Below, piece after piece: positions 33,100-43,886 of a DNA stretch of 64,000 nt. Each line of letters starts with the position of its first letter. Within the stretch, counting starts at the first letter, position 1. Both the position numbers and the translations under genes were made by a program. The notes below the pieces were generated by a model. It saw only the letters and a list, made by a program, of their open reading frames with translations. It had not been told where the DNA came from and ran no database searches. The stretch spans positions 2,170,001-2,234,000 of the forward strand of contig NZ_CP036401.1 of the NCBI RefSeq assembly GCF_004322755.1. The letters run 5' to 3'. Source of the stretch: Pseudoduganella albidiflava (lineage in GTDB: Bacteria; Pseudomonadota; Gammaproteobacteria; Burkholderiales; Burkholderiaceae_D).

Positions 33100-35175
33100 T
33101 CATTTCGACGTGAGAAGATAGCCGCGCTCTTTCAAATCTCTCCCGATTTGAATTCCTTCACCCGCGCTACCGGCGCGGGTTTTTTTTGCCTGCCCGCGGG
33201 CCTGCGATTCATCGAGCTTGAACTGGCGCACCACTTGCGCCAGGCCGGCGGCTTCTTCCTGCATCGCCGCTGCGGCCGCGGCGGCTTCCTCGACCAGCGC
33301 CGCATTCTGCTGCGTCACCTGGTCCATGTGCGTGATCGCGGTATTGACCTGCTCGATGCCGGCCGACTGTTCATCGCTGGCGATGCGGATCTCGGCCATG
33401 ATGTCGGTGACGCGGCGTACGCTGTCGACCACTTCCTGCATGGTGGCGCCGGCCTGTTCGACCAGCTTGCTGCCGGCTTCCACCTGGCCCACCGAATTGC
33501 CGATCAGGCCCTTGATTTCATGCGCCGCCGCCGCGCTGCGCTGGGCCAGCGTACGCACTTCGCCCGCCACGACGGCGAAGCCGCGGCCCTGTTCGCCGGC
33601 CCGCGCCGCTTCCACCGCGGCGTTCAGCGCCAGGATATTGGTCTGGAAGGCGATGCCATCGATCACGCCGATGATGTCGACGATCTTGCGCGCCGAAGCG
33701 TCGATCGAGCCCATGGTGGTGACCACCTGCGACACCACCGCACCGCCGCGCGCGGCCACGTCCGACGCGCTTTGCGCCAGCTGGTTGGCCTGGCGCGCGT
33801 TTTCCGCGTTCTGCTTCACGGTCGCCGTCAGTTCTTCCATCGAGCTGGCGGTTTCCTCCAGGTTGCCGGCCTGCTGCTCGGTGCGCGACGACAGGTCCTG
33901 GTTGCCGCTGGAAATCTCGCCGGATGCCAGCGCGATCTGGTCGGCGCCGCTGCGCACCTGGCCCACCACCGCCGACAGGTTGGCGCTGATGCTGTTCATC
34001 GCCCGCGTCAGGCCGGCGATTTCATCCTTGCCATCGACGGTCAGCTGCACGGTCAGGTCGCCGGCCGCGATCTGCGCGGCGGCTTGTTCGACTTCGCGCA
34101 GCGGGCGCGTGATGTAGCCGCGCACGCCAAAAAACATGATCAGGGAGAAGCCGGTCAGTGCCACCAGGCCGGCGCCGATATACCAGTTGCGCAGGCGCGT
34201 CGCCTCGGCGGTGATTTCCTCGCGATAGGCGCCGCCGGCGATGACCCAGTTCCACTCCTTGAACGGCGCATACGCGACGATCTTGTCACGCGGCGACGTT
34301 TCGTCCGGGTTCAGCCACGGATAGGTGATCACGCCCTCCTTCTTTTCCATGATTTCGCGGATGAACGCGCGGCCATCGGAATCCTTCGAATCGAGGATCA
34401 CGTCGCCTTCCCGTTTCGGATGGACGATCAGCTTGCCGAGGTTGGGGCCCGGCGTGGAATCGAGCACGTAGAAATAACCCGTGGTGCCCACCTTGATCGA
34501 TTTGATGCGCTCCTTCAGCGTGGTCATCTCCTTCGAGACGTCGACGCCCACGTACAGCACGCCCACCACCTTGCCGCCGGCGTCGCGCACCGGATCGTAG
34601 CGGGTGATGAACTGCTTGCCGAACAGCGTAGCCTGGCCGACGTAGCTCTGGCCGCTGCGCAGCACAGCGTAGCCGGGATGCTTGTGGTCGAGGATCGTGC
34701 CGACCGCGCGGCTGCCGTCTTCCTTTTTCGTGGTGGTCGAGACCCGCACGAAATCGTCGCCGCTCGCCACGAAGATCGTCGCGCCGCCACCGGTGGAGGC
34801 GGTGAAGCGGTCCGGAATCGTGAAGTCGTTGTTCAGTACGGTGTCGCCGATCTTCAGCGCCGGCGTGGCGCGGCCGCCGACGTCGATCGTGGTGGCCGGA
34901 TCGAGCGAGAACTCGCCATCGAACTCCGTGGCCAGCACCCTGGCGAACGCGTTGACTTCACTGGTGACCGCGGTATTGAACAGTTCCACCATATTCTTCA
35001 CCCCGGCCAGTTCCTGCTGCACGCTGGCGATGGAGCGCGCCTCGAGCATCCGGCTGTTGCTGACGCTGATGAGGAGGATCAGGGTCGCCAGCGTGAATGC
35101 CAGCAGGCCGAACGTCATCGCCGTGATTCGCGAGCCGACGCTCCAGTTGCGAATATTGAAAGTGGTGTTTTTCAT
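33100..35175 (-). CDS. Methyl-accepting chemotaxis protein with Cache sensor
   Basis: This encodes 691 residues. A transmembrane helix at about 18-40 is followed by a large periplasmic Cache-type sensor (about 41-325; [22 protein letters not shown]), a second transmembrane helix near 331-352, a HAMP domain and the cytoplasmic signalling hairpin with the conserved tip [20 protein letters not shown]. It should signal to CheA through CheW. The last 25 residues follow an A8 run plus hairpin and may be frame-dependent. No other che gene except the CheR-like gene at 35847 is nearby. Confidence 0.9.
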   Translation of the reverse strand: MKNTTFNIRNWSVGSRITAMTFGLLAFTLATLILLISVSNSRMLEARSIASVQQELAGVKNMVELFNTAVTSEVNAFARVLATEFDGEFSLDPATTIDVGGRATPALKIGDTVLNNDFTIPDRFTASTGGGATIFVASGDDFVRVSTTTKKEDGSRAVGTILDHKHPGYAVLRSGQSYVGQATLFGKQFITRYDPVRDAGGKVVGVLYVGVDVSKEMTTLKERIKSIKVGTTGYFYVLDSTPGPNLGKLIVHPKREGDVILDSKDSDGRAFIREIMEKKEGVITYPWLNPDETSPRDKIVAYAPFKEWNWVIAGGAYREEITAEATRLRNWYIGAGLVALTGFSLIMFFGVRGYITRPLREVEQAAAQIAAGDLTVQLTVDGKDEIAGLTRAMNSISANLSAVVGQVRSGADQIALASGEISSGNQDLSSRTEQQAGNLEETASSMEELTATVKQNAENARQANQLAQSASDVAARGGAVVSQVVTTMGSIDASARKIVDIIGVIDGIAFQTNILALNAAVEAARAGEQGRGFAVVAGEVRTLAQRSAAAAHEIKGLIGNSVGQVEAGSKLVEQAGATMQEVVDSVRRVTDIMAEIRIASDEQSAGIEQVNTAITHMDQVTQQNAALVEEAAAAAAAMQEEAAGLAQVVRQFKLDESQARGQAKKTRAGSAGEGIQIGRDLKERGYLLTSK
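33160..33187 (+). terminator. Perfect hairpin plus T8 inside the chemoreceptor 3' end
   Basis: On the plus strand CCCGCGC (33161-33167) and GCGCGGG (33173-33179) form a perfect 7-bp stem with loop TACCG, followed directly by eight T. This is a textbook intrinsic terminator read left to right, antisense to the chemoreceptor gene. On the minus strand the same bases give A8 followed by the hairpin inside the coding sequence. Confidence 0.6.
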
Positions 35176-35354
35176 TTAAGAATATGGAAGTAAAGATAAC
35201 CCGACAACTGGGGTGAATATCGGTGACTTCCCATTATCGGCATGCTGCAAGGAAACTTAAATAAACATTCTTCACTTCCGGTTTTCACTGTTGCATTACG
35301 CCGACATTTACGTAGAAACACGTAAGAAATACCCAACTTTACATTGTGCCAGGG

Positions 35355-35611
35355 TTGACAGAATAACCTTAATGAACTTCTAAGCCTGATATCGGGGTTC
35401 GATGGCAAAGTGTACCCATACCGCGCAATTGCTGTTGCGCGGCAGGTTGCCGGATTCCTCAATCCGGCACGATTTTCGCGGCCGCGGATATTTATCCAGG
35501 ATTGTTTTTTTAACACTGGATATTCAAGCGGCAAGCACCAGTCAATCCCCGCGCTCTCGATAGAAAGCGTTTTAACCGGTCCCCTCCTCAGATTGCGGCC
35601 GGTTTTTTTTT
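35355..35611 (+). ncRNA. Candidate structured non-coding RNA ending in a terminator
   Basis: Two perfect hairpins lie in a row on the plus strand: CCGCGCAA / TTGCGCGG at 35421-35442 and GCCGGATT / AATCCGGC at 35449-35468. A terminator-like AACCGG...CCGGTT plus T9 follows at 35574-35611. A TTGACA box is seen at 35355, but the matching -10 is poor. No ORF with coding character covers it. The start is uncertain, and the intergenic region 35176-35846 also holds the chemoreceptor promoter on the other strand. Confidence 0.4.
35574..35611 (+). terminator. Intrinsic terminator, plus strand
   Basis: AACCGG (35574-35579) and CCGGTT (35599-35604) form a stem with a 19-base loop, and T9 (35603-35611) follows. 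No annotated plus-strand gene precedes it, which is why a non-coding transcript is suspected. Confidence 0.5.
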
Positions 35612-35662
35612 GCCCGTGCGGACCGTTGCAATGCCTCGGGTGCCAATGCCGCGAAGATAAGC

Positions 35663-35746
35663 CACCCCAAGTGCAAGTACCGGGGTCAGACCCGGCGGGT
35701 CTGACCCCAGCCCTTCGCCGTTGGGGTGAATGCATGCGCTTCCAAC
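35663..35746. repeat. Dispersed palindromic repeat family I, copy 3
   Basis: Outer arms CACCCCAA (35663-35670) and TTGGGGTG (35721-35728) enclose a perfect inner palindrome GGGGTCAGACCC / GGGTCTGACCCC, followed by AATGCATGCGCTTCCAAC. This is nearly identical to the copy at 13655-13740. Confidence 0.85.
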
Positions 35747-35846
35747 GTGTAGGGTTACGCTTAACTTGGCGGCTTTACCTTCAACGCCGCATATTCACGC
35801 TGGATGTATTCCGCGCGCGATGGGCACTGCATCGGGCACTGCCGCC

Positions 35847-36791
35847 TCAGGCAAGCCGCTTGTACCAGGATTGCCCGGCAATCAACTGGCAATAATTGCC
35901 GGCCGCCCGGTCCCCGTCATCGAGTTCGCGGTCGATACCCAGCACGCCCAGCACGGCCAGGCTGTCGTGGAACAGGTGCAGTACGCGCCGCCGTAGCAGC
36001 GGACCGAAGTCGGGCAGGGCACGGCGGCACACGATGAGCTGGAATTCGTTGAACGAGGCATCGGTGACGAGGTTGTATTGCGCCCACGTGATGCGGCTTT
36101 TCAGCTGCGGTACCGGGACCATCCGCCCCGCCTCGAGGTGAAAATACTCCGACAGCCGGCCGCTGCCGCCGGCCCGTTCGTAGCAGCGCTGGTAGTCGCC
36201 CATCCTGTCCAGCGGGATCGATGCGCCCAGCGCCTCTTCCAGCAAGTCGTCGCTGGGCACCGTCGCGTAGATCTCGGTACGCCACAACAGCTGGCGATCG
36301 GCCAGCAGCACGGCCGCCGTCCAGGCCTGCTCGGCGCCGGCGCAATCGGCCAGCCACACCTTGGGCAGCGGCGCGCCGGGCAGGCATTGTTCGGCCACGG
36401 CAAGCAGCTGGGCCGCCTCGTCCGGATCGTCGAACATCGATGCGGGCGCCACGCCGAGCGCGCGCAGCAGCGCGCTCGACGCCGCCGCATCGTGCAGCAC
36501 GCGGTCCTGCAACTGCGAGATCGTGCGCAGGCCGCGGCGCGCCATCAGGCCATGCAGCTTGCGCTTGACCGCGCTCCGGTCGTGGCTGCGAAAGTCGAAG
36601 CCGTAGCGCTGCGCCACCGCTTCCAGCAGCAGCGACAGTTCGAGTGTTTCCACTTCCGGGTCCGGCACGTGGCGGCGTTTCTCGAACCGCGCATCTGGCG
36701 TACTCATCGGCGCTCTCGCTGGCGCATCCGCCGACACATCCGCCGACACATCCGCCGACACATCGGCCGGCCGGGCCATCGACGTCACCAT
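35847..36791 (-). CDS. Degenerate CheR-like methyltransferase-fold protein
   Basis: This encodes 314 residues. The CheR arrangement is recognisable: an N-terminal helical part (about 45-110), a Rossmann-like core with KVWLADCAGAEQAWTAAVLL where CheR has a GCSxGEE SAM-binding motif, and NEFQLIVCRRALPDFGPLLR for the usual ILCRNVLIYF segment. The SAM-binding Gly-x-Ser and Glu-Glu are lost, so methyl transfer is doubtful. The start overlaps the kinase stop by one base (TGATG). The N-terminal 30 residues contain a DVSA repeat. It is the last gene of the GGDEF-kinase-CheR operon. Confidence 0.75.
   Translation of the reverse strand: MVTSMARPADVSADVSADVSADAPARAPMSTPDARFEKRRHVPDPEVETLELSLLLEAVAQRYGFDFRSHDRSAVKRKLHGLMARRGLRTISQLQDRVLHDAAASSALLRALGVAPASMFDDPDEAAQLLAVAEQCLPGAPLPKVWLADCAGAEQAWTAAVLLADRQLLWRTEIYATVPSDDLLEEALGASIPLDRMGDYQRCYERAGGSGRLSEYFHLEAGRMVPVPQLKSRITWAQYNLVTDASFNEFQLIVCRRALPDFGPLLRRRVLHLFHDSLAVLGVLGIDRELDDGDRAAGNYCQLIAGQSWYKRLA
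36727..36772. repeat. 12-bp repeat inside the CheR-like gene
   Basis: CATCCGCCGACA is repeated about three and a half times in frame and encodes DVSA units near the N-terminus of the CheR-like protein. It is probably a flexible linker grown by replication slippage. Confidence 0.85.
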
Positions 36792-39700
36792 CAATGCAGC
36801 CAGACGCGCATCAGCGACAGCAGCTGGGCCACGTCCACCGGCTTGGTGATGTAGTCGGAAGCGCCGGCGGCGATGCACTTGTCGCGGTCGCCCTTCATGG
36901 CCTTCGCGGTCAGCGTGATGATCGGCAGCGACTTGAATTTCGGGATGCGGCGGATGGCCCGCATCGTGTCGTAGCCATCCATCTCCGGCATCATGATATC
37001 CATCAGCACGATCTCGATGGTGGGGTCGCGTTCCAGCACCTCGATGCCGTCGCGGCCGTTCTCGGCGAACGACACCTGCATCTGCTCGCGTTCCAGCAGC
37101 GAGGACAGCGCGAAGATATTGCGCAGGTCATCGTCGACGATCAGCACCTTGCGCCCGGCCAGTCCGGAGTCGAGCGCGTGCACCTGTTCCAGCATGCGGC
37201 GCTGCGGTTCCGGCAGGCTGGCCTGTGACCGGTGCAGGAACAGGGCCGTCTCGTCCAGCAGCCGTTCGGGCGAGCGGGCGTCCTTGATCACGATGGTCTT
37301 GGCATAGCGCTTCAGCTTGGCCACCTCGCGGCGATTCAGGTCTTTCGCCGTATTGATCACCACCGGCAGGTCGCGCAAGGTGAGGTCCTTGCCGATGATG
37401 TCGAGCAGGTCGAAGCCGGAAATGTCGGGCAGGGTCAGGTCCAGCACCATGCAGTCGAAGTGGCTGGTGCGCAGCGCCGCCAGCGCTTCCTCGCCGGTGC
37501 CGACGGCGGCGATATCGACATCGGTGGCGCCGATCAGGGTGACGATGGCATCGCGCTGGCCTGCCTCGTCATCGACGACCAGCAGGCTGCGCTTGCCGCC
37601 CAGCAGGAATTTCTGGATGCGCGCGAACTGCTCGGTCAGCGCTTCCTTGCTGACCGGCTTGTTCATGAACGAGATCGCGCCGGAGCGCAGCGCCCGTTCC
37701 CGCTCGCGCGAGGCCGACATCACGTGCACGGGGATGTGCCGGGTGCCCGGATCGCGTTTCAGCCGGTCCAGCACGGTGAAGCCATCGATGTCCGGCAAGT
37801 CCAGGTCGAGCAGGATCGCCGATGGCGCGTAATCGCGCGCCAGCGACAGGGCCGAGTCGCCGCGCGCGGTGACGATGCCCTTGAAATTCTTTTCGCGGGC
37901 GAAATCCAGCACGATCTTGGCGAAGCGCTCATCGTCCTCGATGATCAGCACCGACGGATCGCCCGGCGCCGTCAGGCCGCGGTCATCCAGCGTGGTGCCA
38001 TAGACCTCGCTGTCCGCATCGCTGTCCGCCAATGCCGCCGGGTTGGCCGCTTCCTCGGCCGATTCGGCGGCCGGCAGCGTGTAGATCACTTTCGGCGGCA
38101 GCGGCAGGGTGCGCTGGGTGGCGGGGCGGGGCTGGTCGATGGTGACGAAGCCGGCGCGGTTGTACGGCAGGTACAGCGTGAAGGTGGAGCCGCTGCCCAC
38201 CGTCGATTCGACGCGGATCTCGCCGCCCAGCAGGCGCGCCAGCTCGCGCGAGATCGACAGACCCAGGCCCGTGCCGCCATACTTTCGGGCGGTGGAACCG
38301 TCGGCCTGCTGGAACGCCTCGAAGATCAGCTGCAGCTTGTCCGAGGCGATGCCCACGCCCGTGTCGCGCACCGAGAAGGCCAGCACCGCGTCGGCGCTGG
38401 CCAGGTTCGGGTTGTCCGGGCTCCAGCCATGGTCGACCAGGCCGATGTCGAGCGAGACCTGGCCGTGCGAGGTGAACTTGAAGGCGTTCGACAGCAGGTT
38501 CTTCAGCACCTGCTGCAGGCGCGTGGTGTCCGTCATCAGCGAGGCGGGCAGGTTGTCGCGCAGCGCCACCGTGAAGCCCAGGTGCTTGGCTTCGGCCATG
38601 TGCCGGAAGGTGCGGTCCACGTAGTTGCGCAGGTTGCCGAAGCGGTATTCGGAGACGTCCAGCGTGACGGTGCCCGATTCGATCTTCGACAGGTCGAGGA
38701 TGTCGTTGATCAGCGTGAGCAGGTCGGAGCCCGAGCCGTGGATGGTCTTGGCGAATTCCACCTGCTTCGACGACAGGTTGCCTTCCGAATTGTCGCCCAG
38801 CTGCTGGGCCAGGATCAGCAGCGAGTTGAGCGGCGTGCGCAGCTCGTGCGACATATTGGCCAGGAACTCGGACTTGTACTTCGACGACAGCGCCAGCTGC
38901 GTGGCCTTTTCCTCCAGCGCCAGCTTGGCCTGTTCCACTTCGCGGTTCTTGCGCTCCACCTCGATGTTCTGTTCCGACAGCAGGCGGGCCTTCTCGGCCA
39001 GTTCCTGGTTGGTCTGCTGCAGTTCCTGCGCCAGCGACTGCGATTGCGTCAGCAGCGATTCGGTACGGCTGTTCGCCTCGATGGTGTTCAGCACCACGCC
39101 GATCGATTCCATCAGCTGGTCGAGGAAGGACAGGTGGGTTTCCGTGAAGCGGTCCAGCGAGGCGATCTCGATGACGGCCTTGACCTGCTGCTCGAACAGG
39201 ATCGGCAGCACCACGATATTGGTCGGCGGCGCCGAACCCAGGCCCGAGGACACCACGATGTAGTCGCGCGGCACGTCGGTCAGCCAGATGCGCACCTTCT
39301 CCAGCGCGCACTGGCCCACCAGGCCTTCGCCCGGCAGGAACGAGGTGGGCAGCTTGCGGCTGGAACGGTAGCCGTAGCTGGCGATCATGCGCAGGCGCGC
39401 GTCGTCCATCTGCGAATCCATCATGTAGAACACGCCGTGGTGGGCCGATACCAGCGGCGCCAGCTCGGACAGGATCAGCTTGGTCACCGCCTGCAGGTCG
39501 CGCTGGCCCTGCAGCAGCCGGGTGAAGCGTGCCAGGTTGGTCTTCAGCCAGTCCTGCTGGGCATTCTTCTGCGTGGTTTCCTTCAGGTTGCGGATCATCT
39601 CGTTGATGTTGTCCTTCAGGTACGAGACTTCGCCGCGCGCTTCCACCTGGATCGAGCGCGACAGGTCGCCGCGCGTCACCGCCGTCGCCACTTCGCCGAT

Positions 39701-41692
39701 CGCGCGCATCTGGTTGGTCAGGTTGGCCGCCAGCTGGTTGACGTTTTCCGTCAAGTCCTTCCACGTGCCCGCCACGCCGGGCACGTTGGCCTGGCCACCC
39801 AGCTTGCCTTCGGTACCGACCTCGCGGGCAACCCGCGTCACTTCCGAGGCGAACGAGGACAGCTGGTCGACCATCACGTTGATGGTGTCCTTCAGTTCCA
39901 GGATCTCGCCCTTCACGTCCACCGTGATCTTCTTCGACAGGTCGCCGCGCGCCACGGCCGTGGTCACCGCCGCGATGTTGCGCACCTGGCCGGTCAGGTT
40001 CGACGCCATGAAGTTCACGTTGTCGGTCAGGTCCTTCCACGTGCCGCCCACGCCGGGCACGTAGGCCTGGCCACCCAGCTTGCCTTCCGTGCCCACCTCG
40101 CGGGCCACGCGCGTCACTTCGGAAGCGAACGAGGACAGCTGGTCCACCATCACGTTGATGGTGTTCTTCAGTTCCAGGATCTCGCCCTTCACGTCCACCG
40201 TGATCTTCTTCGACAGGTCGCCGTTCGCCACGGCGGTGGTCACCTCGGCGATGTTCCGCACCTGGCCCGTCAGGTTGCCGGCCAGCTGGTTGACGTTCTC
40301 CGTCAGGTCTTTCCACGTGCCGGCCACGCCGGGCACGTTGGCCTGGCCACCCAGCTTGCCTTCGGTGCCCACCTCGCGGGCCACCCGCGTCACTTCCGAT
40401 GCGAAGGAGTTCAGCTGGTCGACCATCACGTTGATGGTGTTCTTCAGTTCCAGGATCTCGCCCTTCACGTCCACCGTGATCTTCTTCGACAGGTCACCGT
40501 TCGCCACGGCGGTGGTCACGTCGGCGATGTTCCTCACCTGGCCGGTCAGGTTGCCCGCCATCGAGTTCACCGAGTCGGTCAAGTCCTTCCACGTGCCGGC
40601 CACGCCTTTCACCTGCGCCTGGCCACCCAGCTTGCCTTCCGTGCCCACCTCGCGCGCCACGCGCGTCACTTCGGAAGCGAACGAGGACAGCTGGTCCACC
40701 ATCACGTTGATGGTGTTCTTCAGTTCCAGGATCTCGCCCTTCACGTCCACCGTGATCTTCTTGGACAGGTCGCCGTTCGCCACGGCGGTGGTCACCGCCG
40801 CGATGTTGCGCACCTGGCCCGTCAGGTTCGAGGCCATGAAGTTCACGTTGTCGGTCAAGTCCTTCCACGTGCCGCCCACGCCGGGCACGTAGGCCTGTCC
40901 GCCCAGTTTTCCTTCCGTCCCCACCTCGCGCGCCACCCGGGTCACCTCGGAGGCGAAGGAACGCAGCTGGTCCACCATCACGTTGATGGTGTCCTTCAGC
41001 TGCAGGATCTCGCCGCGCACGTCCACCGTGATCTTCTTGGACAGGTCGCCGTTCGCCACCGCGGTGGTCACTTCGGCAATGTTGCGCACCTGGGAAGTCA
41101 GGTTGCCCGCCATCGAGTTCACCGAATCGGTCAAGTCCTTCCAGGTACCGGCCACGCCTTTCACCTGCGCCTGGCCACCCAGCTTGCCTTCCGTGCCGAC
41201 TTCGCGCGCCACGCGCGTCACCTCGGAGGAGAACGACAGCAGCTGTTCCACCATCGTGTTGGCGGTGGTGGCGGCGCGCAGGTACTGGCCCTTCAGCGGG
41301 TGCCCGTCCACTTCCAGCGCCATGGTCTGCGACAGGTCGCCCTTGGCCACGGCGCCGATCACGCGCGCCATCTCGGTGGTGGGGCGCACCAGGTCGTCGA
41401 TCAGCGTGTTGACCGCGCTGATGATGGTGGCCCAGCCGCCGGACACGTTGGTGACCGGCGCGCGCTGCGTCAGCCGGCCTTCACGGCCCACCACGCGCGA
41501 CACTTCGGTGACCGACTTGACGATCCGCTCGTTGGTTTCGATGATGTCGTTCAGCGTATCGGCGATCTTGCCGGATACGCCGGTCCAGTCGGATGGCATG
41601 CGCGCCGAGAAATCGCCTTTTTTCAATGCCATCAGGGTTTGCAGGATCAGCTTCAGATCCAGTTCTTCCGGCAATTCGGTCATGTCGTTCAT
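36791..41692 (-). CDS. Soluble multi-HAMP hybrid histidine kinase with three receivers
   Basis: This encodes 1633 residues with no membrane segment or signal peptide. From the N-terminus: a first divergent HAMP (about 15-80), a second (about 80-160), then a run of near-identical HAMP units of 92 residues (motif [20 protein letters not shown](S/N)VN) to about residue 690; a GAF domain (about 730-880); HisKA with His949 in MSHELRTPL; an ATPase domain ([14 protein letters not shown]); and three receivers starting near 1260, 1385 and 1510 with [16 protein letters not shown] and VLIVDDDL. The layout is like fungal Nik1-type group III kinases, where HAMP arrays respond to osmotic or fungicide stress. 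GAGGA precedes the ATG by 8 bases. It is 30 bases downstream of the GGDEF-EAL gene. Confidence 0.93.
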   Translation of the reverse strand: MNDMTELPEELDLKLILQTLMALKKGDFSARMPSDWTGVSGKIADTLNDIIETNERIVKSVTEVSRVVGREGRLTQRAPVTNVSGGWATIISAVNTLIDDLVRPTTEMARVIGAVAKGDLSQTMALEVDGHPLKGQYLRAATTANTMVEQLLSFSSEVTRVAREVGTEGKLGGQAQVKGVAGTWKDLTDSVNSMAGNLTSQVRNIAEVTTAVANGDLSKKITVDVRGEILQLKDTINVMVDQLRSFASEVTRVAREVGTEGKLGGQAYVPGVGGTWKDLTDNVNFMASNLTGQVRNIAAVTTAVANGDLSKKITVDVKGEILELKNTINVMVDQLSSFASEVTRVAREVGTEGKLGGQAQVKGVAGTWKDLTDSVNSMAGNLTGQVRNIADVTTAVANGDLSKKITVDVKGEILELKNTINVMVDQLNSFASEVTRVAREVGTEGKLGGQANVPGVAGTWKDLTENVNQLAGNLTGQVRNIAEVTTAVANGDLSKKITVDVKGEILELKNTINVMVDQLSSFASEVTRVAREVGTEGKLGGQAYVPGVGGTWKDLTDNVNFMASNLTGQVRNIAAVTTAVARGDLSKKITVDVKGEILELKDTINVMVDQLSSFASEVTRVAREVGTEGKLGGQANVPGVAGTWKDLTENVNQLAANLTNQMRAIGEVATAVTRGDLSRSIQVEARGEVSYLKDNINEMIRNLKETTQKNAQQDWLKTNLARFTRLLQGQRDLQAVTKLILSELAPLVSAHHGVFYMMDSQMDDARLRMIASYGYRSSRKLPTSFLPGEGLVGQCALEKVRIWLTDVPRDYIVVSSGLGSAPPTNIVVLPILFEQQVKAVIEIASLDRFTETHLSFLDQLMESIGVVLNTIEANSRTESLLTQSQSLAQELQQTNQELAEKARLLSEQNIEVERKNREVEQAKLALEEKATQLALSSKYKSEFLANMSHELRTPLNSLLILAQQLGDNSEGNLSSKQVEFAKTIHGSGSDLLTLINDILDLSKIESGTVTLDVSEYRFGNLRNYVDRTFRHMAEAKHLGFTVALRDNLPASLMTDTTRLQQVLKNLLSNAFKFTSHGQVSLDIGLVDHGWSPDNPNLASADAVLAFSVRDTGVGIASDKLQLIFEAFQQADGSTARKYGGTGLGLSISRELARLLGGEIRVESTVGSGSTFTLYLPYNRAGFVTIDQPRPATQRTLPLPPKVIYTLPAAESAEEAANPAALADSDADSEVYGTTLDDRGLTAPGDPSVLIIEDDERFAKIVLDFAREKNFKGIVTARGDSALSLARDYAPSAILLDLDLPDIDGFTVLDRLKRDPGTRHIPVHVMSASRERERALRSGAISFMNKPVSKEALTEQFARIQKFLLGGKRSLLVVDDEAGQRDAIVTLIGATDVDIAAVGTGEEALAALRTSHFDCMVLDLTLPDISGFDLLDIIGKDLTLRDLPVVINTAKDLNRREVAKLKRYAKTIVIKDARSPERLLDETALFLHRSQASLPEPQRRMLEQVHALDSGLAGRKVLIVDDDLRNIFALSSLLEREQMQVSFAENGRDGIEVLERDPTIEIVLMDIMMPEMDGYDTMRAIRRIPKFKSLPIITLTAKAMKGDRDKCIAAGASDYITKPVDVAQLLSLMRVWLH
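39640..41230 (-). repeat. 276-bp tandem coding repeats in the multi-HAMP kinase
   Basis: About 5.8 units of 276 bp (92 codons) lie head to tail; for instance GATGGTGT is found at 39881 and 40157. DNA identity between units is very high, well above what protein conservation demands, which points to recent amplification or gene conversion. Two sub-types alternate: [20 protein letters not shown] versus [20 protein letters not shown] versus [20 protein letters not shown]. Confidence 0.92.
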
Positions 41693-41722
41693 GGACCAGT
41701 CCTCAGTATTCAGGAATGTTGT

Positions 41723-43639
41723 TCAAGTAAGATGTTGTTCAGGCAGGTCTGTCAATATCAGGCCGGGCAGGGCCTGCGCCAGTTCGGCGGCGCTGCGCGG
41801 GGCGCAGAATAGCGCGCCCTGCCAGCTGTCGCAACCCAGTGTCTTCAGCACGGCCAGCTGGTGGGCATGGTCGACGCCGCCCGCGGCCACTTCCATCGCC
41901 AGCGCCCGCGCAAGGTGCACGATGGCGGCCACCAGGTCGGTGCCGCCGGAAGCGTCGCCGATATTGCGCACGAAGGCGGGATCGATCTTCAGGATGTCCA
42001 GCCCCAGTTTCTTGCACGCTGCCAGGCTGGTGCCGGCGTGGCCGAAGTCGTCCAGCGCCAGCAGCACGCCGCCGGCCTGGAGCTGGCGCAACAGCGGCTC
42101 GATCGCGGCATGGTGCGCGGCCAGCAGCGCTTCGGAGATTTCCAGCACGATGGCGCCGGCCGGCAGCAGGTGGCGCCGGAATTCGGCCAGCAGGCGCGCC
42201 GGCAGGTCCGGGCCCAGCGCCGGCGCGACGAGGTTCAGCGCAACCCGGGCGGTGGAGAGTGGTTCCGCGCCGCCGCGCCAGGCGGCCGCCTGCGCGCAGA
42301 CCGCGCCCATCACCCACGAATCCACGCGCTCCAGCAGGCCGCGGTCCTGCACGGCGGGCACGAAGGCGGCCGCGTCGATCTGGCCCAGGCGCGGATGATG
42401 CCACACCAGTTGCGCTTCCACCCCACGCACGCGGCCGCTGGCGAGGTCCACCTGCGGCTGGTACACCAGCGCGAGCTGGTCGTGCGACAGCGCATGGCGC
42501 AGCTCGCCCGTCCATTGTTCGCGCTCGTCCTCGCGCCGGTTCATCTCCTCATGGAAGAAGCGGATGTTGCCACCCTGGCTATCACCTTTGCCGCCCTGGC
42601 TGTCACCTTTGCGGCCCTGGCCGCCAGGGTGCTCGCGTTCTTCCTTGGCGCGGTACATGGCCAGGTCGGCGTTCTTCATCAGTGCCCGCGCGCTGGCGCC
42701 ATCCTGCGGGTAGACGGCGATGCCGATGCTGGTGGAGGTGTGCACGCGGTGCCCGCCGATCGAGAACGGCCGCGCATGCGCGTTGGCGATCTTGCGCGCC
42801 ACCCGCGCCGCGTTCTCGCCGGGCGCCCTGCCTTCGATGAGCACGACGAACTCGTCGCCGCCCAGCCGCGCCACCACGTCCGACGCGCGCACCGCGGCGG
42901 ACAGCCGCGCCGCCACCTGCCGCAGCAGCTCATCGCCCACGTCATGGCCGAAACCGTCATTGACCTGCTTGAACTGGTCGAGATCGAGGAACAGCAGCGC
43001 GAACTGGCTGCGCCGGCGGTCGCACGATGCCACCGCGTGTTCCAGGTGCTGGATCAGCGAGCGGCGGTTGACCAGGCCGGTCAGCGGATCCCGGGTGGAC
43101 AGTTCGTGCGCCCGCTGCTCGGCCTGCTTGCGTTCCGCCACTTCCAGTTCCAGCTCCCGGTTGGCCAGTTCCAGGTCCTGCAGCCGCTGCGAGCGCAGCT
43201 CGGCGGTGATGCGGCGCGATTCCTCGGCCTGCGCCTGCAATTGCAGGTGCTTGCGGGTCAGTTCGACGAAGGTGCGCACCTTTGCCTGCACCACCTGCGG
43301 CTCCAGCGGCGCGCACAGGTAATCGGCGGCGCCCCGTTCATAGGCGTCCAGCCGGTGTGCCTCGCCGGCATCGGCGCTGACGAAAATGACCGGCACCGCC
43401 GCCGAGCGGGGATGCGAGCGGATCGCGGCGGCGGTATCGAAGCTGTCCATGTCCGGGATGCCGATATCGAGCAGGATCACGGCGAAATCGTGGCGCAGCA
43501 CTTCGCGCAGCGCCGCGTTGCCGGAGCGCGCGGTGACGAGTTCATAGCCGCACGCATCGGCGTCCGGTGCCAGGAGCCCCTCCAGCGCAAGCGGGCTGGA
43601 GGGCTCGTCGTTTACGAGGAGGACTTTGGGAATATGCAC
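41723..43639 (-). CDS. REC-GGDEF-EAL protein with degenerate EAL domain
   Basis: This encodes 638 residues from a GTG start. A receiver domain (about 5-125; [20 protein letters not shown]) leads by a coiled coil (about 130-190) to a GGDEF domain with intact LGGDEF, so c-di-GMP synthesis is plausible. In the EAL domain the signature reads [10 protein letters not shown] in place of EALxRW, EISEALL replaces the metal-binding ELTES, and [10 protein letters not shown] replaces DDFGTGYSSL, so phosphodiesterase activity is unlikely. The linker holds a GDSQGGK repeat. A TTG start 75 bases earlier is also open but adds residues without homology. It heads the operon with the multi-HAMP kinase. Confidence 0.87.
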   Translation of the reverse strand: MHIPKVLLVNDEPSSPLALEGLLAPDADACGYELVTARSGNAALREVLRHDFAVILLDIGIPDMDSFDTAAAIRSHPRSAAVPVIFVSADAGEAHRLDAYERGAADYLCAPLEPQVVQAKVRTFVELTRKHLQLQAQAEESRRITAELRSQRLQDLELANRELELEVAERKQAEQRAHELSTRDPLTGLVNRRSLIQHLEHAVASCDRRRSQFALLFLDLDQFKQVNDGFGHDVGDELLRQVAARLSAAVRASDVVARLGGDEFVVLIEGRAPGENAARVARKIANAHARPFSIGGHRVHTSTSIGIAVYPQDGASARALMKNADLAMYRAKEEREHPGGQGRKGDSQGGKGDSQGGNIRFFHEEMNRREDEREQWTGELRHALSHDQLALVYQPQVDLASGRVRGVEAQLVWHHPRLGQIDAAAFVPAVQDRGLLERVDSWVMGAVCAQAAAWRGGAEPLSTARVALNLVAPALGPDLPARLLAEFRRHLLPAGAIVLEISEALLAAHHAAIEPLLRQLQAGGVLLALDDFGHAGTSLAACKKLGLDILKIDPAFVRNIGDASGGTDLVAAIVHLARALAMEVAAGGVDHAHQLAVLKTLGCDSWQGALFCAPRSAAELAQALPGLILTDLPEQHLT

Positions 43640-43886
43640 AAGCACGCCGCCCGATCTAGGTCTTGGTTGTAATTTTGTTGCCGTAAAAGATACGCTTGTG
43701 CGGGCGCGAGTCAAGCAGAATCACCGACTGCCCGTGTCGGAATATAGCAAAAAAGCAATAACAACAGGAAACAATCTAGCAGATTACTGTAGAGGGTGTG
43801 GCCGTGGCACACGATTCGGACCGGCTGGCCGGCGCGGCCTGGAACCACGGCGCGGCGCCATCGCCTGCCCGGGCCGGAAACGCCGT

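Noticed and set aside
35172..35735. 187-codon minus-strand ORF upstream of the chemoreceptor
   Set aside because: It runs through repeat family I and through hairpins and a terminator. Codon use is unlike neighbours and there is no ribosome-binding site.
36721..36780. Short repeat array checked as a CRISPR
   Set aside because: The 12-bp units have no spacers, are in frame within the CheR-like gene and encode DVSA repeats.
37232..41812. 1526-codon open frame on the plus strand opposite the multi-HAMP kinase
   Set aside because: It is the complement of strongly biased GC-rich codons and of the 276-bp repeats. The product is His/Arg/Gln-rich without any fold, and the kinase on the other strand has clear domains.
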